Source: Pegea sp. RAD2-039 (Eukaryota; Chordata; Thaliacea; Salpida; Salpidae). Taken from it: a stretch of DNA of 64,000 nucleotides. A program made the position numbers and the translations under genes. The stretch is from assembly GCA_034620365.1 (NCBI GenBank), contig JAQGEQ010000299.1, positions 1 to 64,000 on the forward strand, written 5' to 3'. The notes under the pieces are model-generated. The model worked only from the letters and a program-made list of their open reading frames with translations, made no database searches and was not told where the DNA came from. Shown here in pieces: positions 51,946 through 64,000 of this stretch. The stretch's first letter is position 1. Every line of letters begins with the position of its first letter.

Positions 51946-52680
51946 TTTTTATATCTAATGAAGGTTATTTATTCAAAATATGCAAATTCAGCATTTTTAA
52001 TACTATTAACTAATATATTTTGTTTCTTTTTTCATTTAAGCTATAGAATTGTAAAGTTGATAAATTTATTCAATTTAAAAAAAATTTTTTTTCTAATGTT
52101 GTTAAAGTTGTTTGTTTAGCAAACAATGTTAAAATTAAACTACAGTTCTTTATTTGTAATAATTATGTAATAATCTTCTATTTTAATAATAAGTACAGTT
52201 TAAAAATTATTAAAAACTTAAGCTTTATATATACCTTATTAAACAAATTTTATTGATTGTAATTATATATGGAAAATAAAAGCTGAAGTTAATTATAACA
52301 ACAATTTTGTAGAAAAATATCTCAACTGAAACCATTTATCAGCATTTAACAAATTTATGTGATAATAACAACAAACTTAGCTTATTTTTCAAAGTTTTAT
52401 AAATCTCTTAATTATTATAAATAAAATTAAAATACCTCATGACGTAAAAATCATTATTTTTCAGCAACTTAAACTACAATACTTTTTGTAATAAATAAAA
52501 AACATAAAATATTTATTTATTTACTAGTATGAAGTAAACATGATTAAACAAACAGTTTAATAAATTCAGCTATTTTTTAAACTAACTTAATAGAAAATTG
52601 ATCTTATTAAATTTTTTCAACATAGTTTTAAATTTCTACAAAATTTTACAATTTAAACAACATTAGTTATATCGCCTCTC

Positions 52681-52752
52681 AGCAGAGTGGCGCAGCGGAA
52701 GCGTGCTGGGCCCATAACCCAGAGGTCGATGGATCGAAACCATCCTCTGCTA
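52681..52752 (+). tRNA. Initiator tRNA-Met (CAT), copy 2
   Basis: Same gene as 48858-48929, on the opposite strand, here with a fully paired acceptor stem (AGCAGAG/CTCTGCT). No T-run follows it. Only CATGC separates it from tRNA-His, so the two are probably one polymerase III transcript. Confidence 0.98.
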
Positions 52753-52757
52753 CATGC

Positions 52758-52829
52758 GCTGTAATCGTATAGTGGTTAGTACTTCACGTTGTGGCCGTGA
52801 CAACCCAGGTTCGAATCCTGGTTACAGCA
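52758..52829 (+). tRNA. tRNA-His (GTG), copy 2
   Basis: Identical by eye to copy 1 at 48781-48852. A run of T (from about 52832) follows, a good polymerase III terminator for the iMet-His pair. Confidence 0.98.
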
Positions 52830-52830
52830 T

Positions 52831-52841
52831 TCTTTTTTTTT
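52831..52841 (+). terminator. Polymerase III T-run after tRNA-His
   Basis: The T-rich stretch starts two bases after the tRNA-His 3' end. The corresponding T-run also follows copy 1 on the minus strand (A-run at about 48765-48778). Confidence 0.85.
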
Positions 52842-53490
52842 ATATTTTTTTTCATGTTTATCGTATATGAATTGAGCATACAAACTTACAACAGTTTGAA
52901 TTTTATTTTCTAATGATGATTATAGAGAACAGTTGAACTATTTAATCTCAAAATATATTAATAGTTGCAATAAAGATTTTTTATGAAAATTTAACAACTT
53001 AAAAAATAGTTAAAATAAATAAAAAATCTCTATAAGAGTAATGAATAAAATGTATATACCAAATTTTTCAAATAAATTAAATAGCTTAAATAAATATAAT
53101 ATCTCTATTTGTTCATCGCATTGTTTAAGCAATAATGTCGTTATCATTTTCTCATTTTTAAGTAACAAATAAACCGGCTTCAAAATAAGTCAAAGTATAT
53201 GTTAAAATTTTTTTTTACTTTCTAATGTATTTTTTGTTGATTTAATTTAGTTTGATAAACTAGACTTTGAATTGATCAATAGCCATCAACCTTTTTATTA
53301 TTGTATTTTAAAAAGATCTCTATTTTCTAAAAAGACCCTATAACTACAATAAAAAAGTTCTTCTTAAAAGATAGAGTTTCACCATGAGATTCACATAACT
53401 TTCAAACAAGTCATGATGTAATGAAAACAAAATGTAATTATCTGGATAATTGTCACTAACGCGGTTAGGAACTGTGGAAAATTTCAATTG

Positions 53491-55430
53491 TAAGTGTCAC
53501 AATCGAAATTAAGGTTTATTTTTATTGGTCGAATTTTAAGAACAGAAGGCAGTAAACGCCATAAACGTTATTATTTAACTAGCCATTTGCAGAGTTTCAA
53601 GGTTCAGAGATACACCAAGAAAGGAAGCGTATAAGTTTAGAATCAAAGTTTAATTTTGAAAGGTACGATCGTAGATATATAAACTTATACGCAAACGGCA
53701 AACATATTTTTACAGCAATGTAATTTACTGGGTAGCCGTATCTTACTTCTTCGGTATATGCTCTGTTAGGTTTGGATAACGAAATATGCTGATGAGTTTT
53801 TTCATATACCGAGTCATTATCATTAAAATTGATTCAAATTATTAAAATTTATTTCCTAGGTGAATTTTTACCAGTTACTTTGGTGTTATTAGAACCTAGT
53901 GCAGTTTAAGCTTAGCGACGGTTAAGATAGTTTCTTTTTGCTAAACCTTGTATAGATTTAAATAATATTCTATTCGAATAAGTATATTTGGATTTTTACT
54001 GTAACAGAGTTTTTTTTTTATAAAAAAAAGATGAAATGATGAAACCAAGTAAGCTGTCTATAGACCCAAATAACCCGTCGGCATCCAGCACATGGTGTTA
54101 TTGCAAGATAATTGTTAAAAGCACAACTGAAGACGTGTACCAGTACTTTGAGATCTATCAGACTTATGTAGAAGCTGAAGCGACGATGGAACGGTTGTAT
54201 GTAAGGAAACCAAATTAAATTTTTACATGTCATCTGCTAAGAACGGAGAAGCAGAAGTCAAGTCAATCTGTAAAAGACTTTTGGTGCATTTTAGTGGAAA
54301 AGCTCCTTGCCACTCACAATTCTTAAGCATACCAGAGACACAAAAATGACCTTGACAAATTGCAGTAAATAGCGTATAAGAGCTTTGTTTCCTAAGTTAC
54401 TGTGTGTAAAGAGATCAAATAAAACCTGATCGGGAGAGTTTGAAACTTCTGATTGATCTTCAGTCTCTTACAAATCCAAGTCGTTGCAGAGAGCACAGGG
54501 ACTTTTTTGGCTTATGAAGATGGGTTTGTAAATTTTTGGATAAGGTCCATTAATTCTCTATGAAAGGAGAGAGAGTTTGATATGAAATGATAGTGTAAAG
54601 AAGGTTGAACTACTCGGGGCTGATGACAGGGATTTAAACGTTTCTTTGAGGGGTCTAACCAAATGCTGATGAACAGGACGGTGTAATAAGGAGAATAGTC
54701 CCCGAAGGATTTCACCAAGTGATATAAGTGAGAACCCTATCATGACTAGAAAGGAAAGATAAAGAGAGGGATGAATCTGCAGGTTTCCAATGAGGAAATG
54801 ACGACGAGCTTTGATTGCTTGGGTACCAGGAGTGGTAACGTAAGCCCGAAGAGCGAGAGAAACTGTGGCATGGAGGTTTGGGCTCCACCAGATCATTTAA
54901 AGGTGTACCTCCAAAGCGCTACAGTTGAGATTAATTGTGTTGATGGCAATAAAGAGACAAATTACGATCTTTACTGTTCAGCCCAACTATTTGGTTGGGG
55001 AGAATGTGGTATAGAAGTAAATTATTTTGCCGCTGACGTAGATCTGTGTCAATCTCCTATAGAGCCCGTTATTCGGCAATAGGCAGTGTTGTGGGTAGCG
55101 CGTATCCTTGATAAAAAGTCCGTTGACTTTAAGGTTAAGCTCACTGCTATATAGGTAAGCTTTAAATTTAAGCTAAGTAGCTTAGCTGCTCTTCACTTTA
55201 ATCAAGACCTTCTACACAGGTAGAAGAAAGGATATCAACCAACATACAAATTCTATAAAGATAAAGAGCTGTAAACTTGGTTGGTGGAAGATGATACTGA
55301 TGCCACTGGGTTCTGCATTTAGGCGTCTCAGACATATTTTCAAACAAAGAGATTTTTCTACAGAGATGTATTTGAGAAAAGCTAATTTATTCAAGCTCCT
55401 TATTAAAAGCAAGTTAAGCTTTTATAGATA
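53491..55430 (+). mobile_element. Degenerate Ty3/Gypsy-type retroelement remains
   Basis: The open frame at 54036-54218 carries a gag-like start (KLSIDPNNPSASSTW), a TYVEAEATMERLYV block and, after an in-frame stop, a HLL-type helix, the pattern seen in Gypsy gag proteins. Downstream sequence to about 55430 is more balanced in composition than its surroundings but broken in all frames; the frame at 54771-55082 has no family I recognise. No LTR pair was found. The outer limits are guesses from composition. Confidence 0.55.
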
Positions 55431-55439
55431 AGGAAAAGA

Positions 55440-56480
55440 CTTGTTTTTATTACTGACTCTTAATTTATTTAATTTGAATTGTAGAAATAAACCGTTTATT
55501 TCTTTTTAATCTAGTATTTCAAGTTCGCCCATTACACCAATTATTAATTAGAACAATTGCCCAGTATAAGGCATTTTTGAGTAACTGCCGAGGTGCTTTT
55601 ATCTTAATCATGTTTACAGTTTGTTTGATATCTACTATAAACTCCTTATTGTATTTTTTTCTCTATAAACATTCTTTTTGTTGTTATTTTTATTAAAAAC
55701 CATTCATCATAATTATATCTGTAATTCACTTTAAATGTTTTGAGCATTTTAGTTTTTAGTTTTTTATAGATAATTTTTTACAAGCAATATACTTTTATAT
55801 ATTTTAATTTCTTAATTATCTAATATTCTTATAATTTATTATATTATGAACTGTTGGTTGCTACATTTTCAGTAAATATTTTAGCCATCAGGGTTATTAA
55901 ATAACACAATAATTAATTATAAATTTTTGATTATTTATTTGTAATTTTTGTTATCATTTAGATTGTTTTATGTTTTTATTGTGTTAAGCAAATTATTGTT
56001 TTATTCAGATACATCTCTAATGCTTTACCTTTTATTGTTATTATATTTGGAAATTTTCAAATGCTAATATAATATTATTTAGTTACTAAGTTAATTTATA
56101 TTTATTAATTTAAAACAACATAATTAATTGTTTAGTTTACAACTAGTTTTCACCTGATTATGTCATCTACTGCTTCTACATTTTTGATCAATAATTTAAA
56201 ACTAAATGTGAACTTTTTTGTCCCAATTTTTTTTTTATTTTTTGATTGAATTGATTACAAAATATAAATTACATTAAACATTTTATTAAAAAAATAGTTT
56301 CTTTTTAATGCTATAAATTAAAATTGTGATGTTCTATACATGAATATATAATCCCTTATTAAATAAAAGTTTTATTCAATTTTAAACTTTTTATTCTAGA
56401 GATATCAAAAACTTATTTACATATTTTTAAAACTTAAATTCATTTTTGGGTCTTTGCAATTTATAATTTTAATAATTTAT
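55440..56480. other. AT-rich region upstream of MTF-1
   Basis: Extremely AT-rich DNA with no recognised gene, repeat or clear promoter element. It should hold the MTF-1 promoter. Confidence 0.45.
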
Positions 56481-56481
56481 A

Positions 56482-61530
<5,049 letters not shown>

Positions 61531-61692
61531 GATATGTGTCTTATTTTCTACATCAATCTTCACTTACAGATCTCATATCGACGTGACTTTTCTGCTCCAA
61601 TTACCTTCAACAAGAATCTCATCAAAACTCCATTTTCGATGGTTAACTTGCTACTAAGCATAAACTGCTTTCTTCTGTTTGGCTGCAAACAA

Positions 61693-61698
61693 AATAAA
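61693..61698 (+). terminator. Probable MTF-1 poly(A) signal
   Basis: AATAAA lies 163 bp after the MTF-1 stop, followed by T/G-rich sequence. Confidence 0.55.
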
Positions 61699-61699
61699 G

Positions 61700-64000
61700 T
61701 TGTCTTCTAAAACGCCCATCATACGTTCCTCTCAACTTCTGTCAGCACCCTTTTAACTGCGGACACGTTTGGTCAAGCTAATCTTTCTTATACTTCGCCT
61801 TATATCTTCTTCTGCACCACTAACATTCTTTCAGGACTTGCTTCTTGTACATTCAATATTCCAAACGGCTTCTGATGTTTGTCATTATTCCTTTGTCACA
61901 TTATGTGGAGTTTTCTGAACTTGGAATCGCGCGTCAATGTTTTACGTTTCAGTTTTTTTTTGTAATATATTTTGCAACTTGCATATTAACACCAAGTAAG
62001 TGAAACTTATCAAAATTAATTCCTTTCTAATCGATAGTTTTCGGTGAAAAATTTGCTTCAAATAAATAAATATCTCCAAAAAGTTGGTGTTTTATGAAAT
62101 CATTCATCTTCGAATTCTTTCTAACCAGCAAATGTTGCTGATTACAAAACTTTTCATCTTCAGCAGTTGATTTGATGTCGAAGTTTCCCTTTCAACTAAT
62201 AATTAATCAAAATTTCATAAAATTGAATTTTAAAAACTGAAATGAAATTTAAAATCTGCAAAAATGTTGTATTTGGAAACAAGTTTTCTGCAAATGAAGC
62301 TATATATAAAATGTAAGCAAATTAATCACTTTTAAAATGATGCAAACTTTCAAATAATCAGAAAGTATTGCAAGATATCAGCAATTTTGCTCAATTTGAA
62401 GATATTTTATGAATGAAGAAAAAGTTCCCCGAAACCACGTGACCGTTTGAATCCAAGAGATCAAAAAAAGTTTTTGAATTTCAACAACATCAGTTTTAAT
62501 ATAAACTTTTATCCTTAAACAAATATCAACAATCGTTTGATACAAACTAATTGAATATTAGAAATAGATTCATATAATAATATCAGTTTATCGTAATTTC
62601 AAATGTTATTTCAAACTCACAAAAGTTTTAAAACATTTTCTATTTTTTACTTTTCTTTTGAAACTAACCATCAAATATCATACAATTTCAACGAGATAAA
62701 AACTTCAAAACAGATTTTTATGTAACTAAATAAATGAAAGTTGTTTGGATTTAGTGAAATAGGAACCAGCAGTAAAACTGCTTTGTTTTGAGTAAATGTC
62801 ATCCTTATGTAATATATAAATCATGATGCTTTGTTATAAATATAATCCCTTTTAGATAAATACTTTTGTATCTTTATTTACATAAAAATACTCCAACTTA
62901 TTCTTTAAGTTATTTATGGAATAAGTTTTTATTGTGAATAATGATCTTCCTACTTTTAAAATCTTTCAATGTATTTCACTGTTAATAATTATTATCCATC
63001 AAACAATATTTATAATTTTATTAATAAGCCTAGCAAATATCTAAATACATGATTATTAACTTATAAAATATTTTAAAAACCAAAATATTATCTGAAATGA
63101 TTTTGTTAATCTTAAAAGATATAAAGCTTTAAATTATAGAGTTTTTATTTCAAGGTATTTTAGAGACATCAATATTACTTTGAATGAAATTTAGATATTG
63201 ATTAACATTGTTCATTGAACAACAAATTTCTTATATAAGAGAATTAAAATTAGTTCAAGGAAGAAACAAATAAGAAAATTGTAATTGTTTTTAGGTATAC
63301 AGTGACCTTTAAAAACCTTCAAACACTCAGATACTTAAAGAGAATATGTTTTCTTACCTTTAAAAGATTAAAAAAAAATCATTTATTAAAATGAAATATG
63401 TAGAAATTGTTTCTTCAATGATATATTATGATGTATATGTGTAGAAAAGAACTCACTAACTTAAAGAAAACTTTTCAACATTCATTTAAAAGAAATTTAT
63501 TGAAAAAGTTTTTCAGTTTTATTATAAAATAGTTTTTTAACGACCAATTATGTTTTAAAAATAAAAAAGATTTTCAAATAGTTACCAGTTCTTTTATAAA
63601 AACCTTTTTTACCTTAATGGATAAATAAAACAATAAATTGTTTATATTATGAAAAGTTTTTTGTTTATAGATTAATATTTATTAGTCATTTCTTAAAAAT
63701 TATATAACAAGTAGATTGAAATGGTTTATTTTTACATAAAAACGTTTTTTAACTTTAATATTTGTCAAGAAAACGTCACAAGTTTGTAAAAGTTTAATGA
63801 AATAATTTCTTAACAAAAACGTTTTTAATCTTTATAAAGAAAAATTCGACTAATTTGGCTTATATTCCTAATTCGTTTTATAGATAACAGTAAATTTCAA
63901 GCTTATGTCAATTAGAAGTTTTATGAAAGTTGAAAATAAGCGATTAAAAAGTATCTTTAAAGTCTGTGGTTGTTGTGCATCAATGACTAACGTTTTCGGT
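61700..64000. other. AT-rich right end, no gene seen
   Basis: After the MTF-1 3' UTR the sequence becomes AT-rich and low complexity to the window end. No open frame, tRNA or repeat family of this window is found here. Confidence 0.55.

Larger units (their letters stand above)
52590..53490. repeat. Inverted duplication, right arm
   Basis: Reverse-complement partner of 48110-49025, carrying the second tRNA pair on the plus strand. Homology fades near 52590 on the inner side and near 53490 on the outer side, where Gypsy-like remains begin. Confidence 0.95.

Overview
The window is AT-rich metazoan DNA. Its genes are split by many short spliceosomal introns (about 45-70 nt in the compact genes), it has polymerase III tRNA genes with A/B boxes, and it carries a CR1/Jockey-type LINE with a tRNA-derived SINE. 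The gene set (Set1/COMPASS methyltransferase, CCT3, ANKEF1, ZDHHC16, alpha-tubulin, MTF-1, GPX7/8-like, a laccase-like multicopper oxidase with ShK domains, a microseminoprotein-like secreted protein) fits an invertebrate animal. I cannot fix the phylum from sequence alone.

Layout. 1-3655: a 31-bp minisatellite with a broken LINE (copy A) inserted in it. 4603-10472 (-): Set1/SETD1. 14563-15062 (+): secreted 10-cysteine microseminoprotein-like gene. 19236-21389 (+): CCT3, convergent with ANKEF1 at 21905-25047 (-). 26099-30500: a partial ANKEF1 duplicate split by LINE copy B. 30773-31000: a 45-bp minisatellite. 31735-36531 (-): multicopper oxidase, flanked by 235-bp direct repeats exactly 6138 bp apart. 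37595-40101 (-): ZDHHC16, with about 1.1 kb of 19-bp tandem repeats in one intron. 42292-43340 (-): GPX7/8-like. 45129-47315 (+): alpha-tubulin. 48100-53490: a large inverted duplication carrying the tRNA-iMet/tRNA-His pair twice, with tRNA-Ser(TGA) in the spacer. 53490-55430: degenerate Ty3/Gypsy gag remains. 56482-61530 (+): MTF-1. Long AT-rich stretches without recognisable genes lie between.

For seven genes I spliced every exon by eye. All gave an in-frame product whose length, where I know the family, is close to normal: CCT3 542 aa, alpha-tubulin 450 aa, MTF-1 828 aa, ANKEF1 754 aa, ZDHHC16 357 aa, GPX 193 aa, microseminoprotein-like 133 aa. Set1 and the oxidase are nearly complete, with some internal boundaries less certain.

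The most unusual signal is not a gene. The palindrome TGACGTCA, often as TGACGTCATCA, occurs dozens of times in the GC-richer gene blocks (Set1, microseminoprotein-like, CCT3, ANKEF1) and is nearly absent elsewhere. It lies in introns, where it often supplies the 3' splice site, and in exons, where it is read as MTSS, DDV or VTSS. Separately, three introns in three different genes begin at the donor with nearly the same C-rich sequence, GTGCCCCAMACRCCCC, and two of them are both exactly 51 nt. This suggests introner-like intron spread. The SINE shares its 3' tail with the LINE, which marks them as a likely LINE/SINE partnership.
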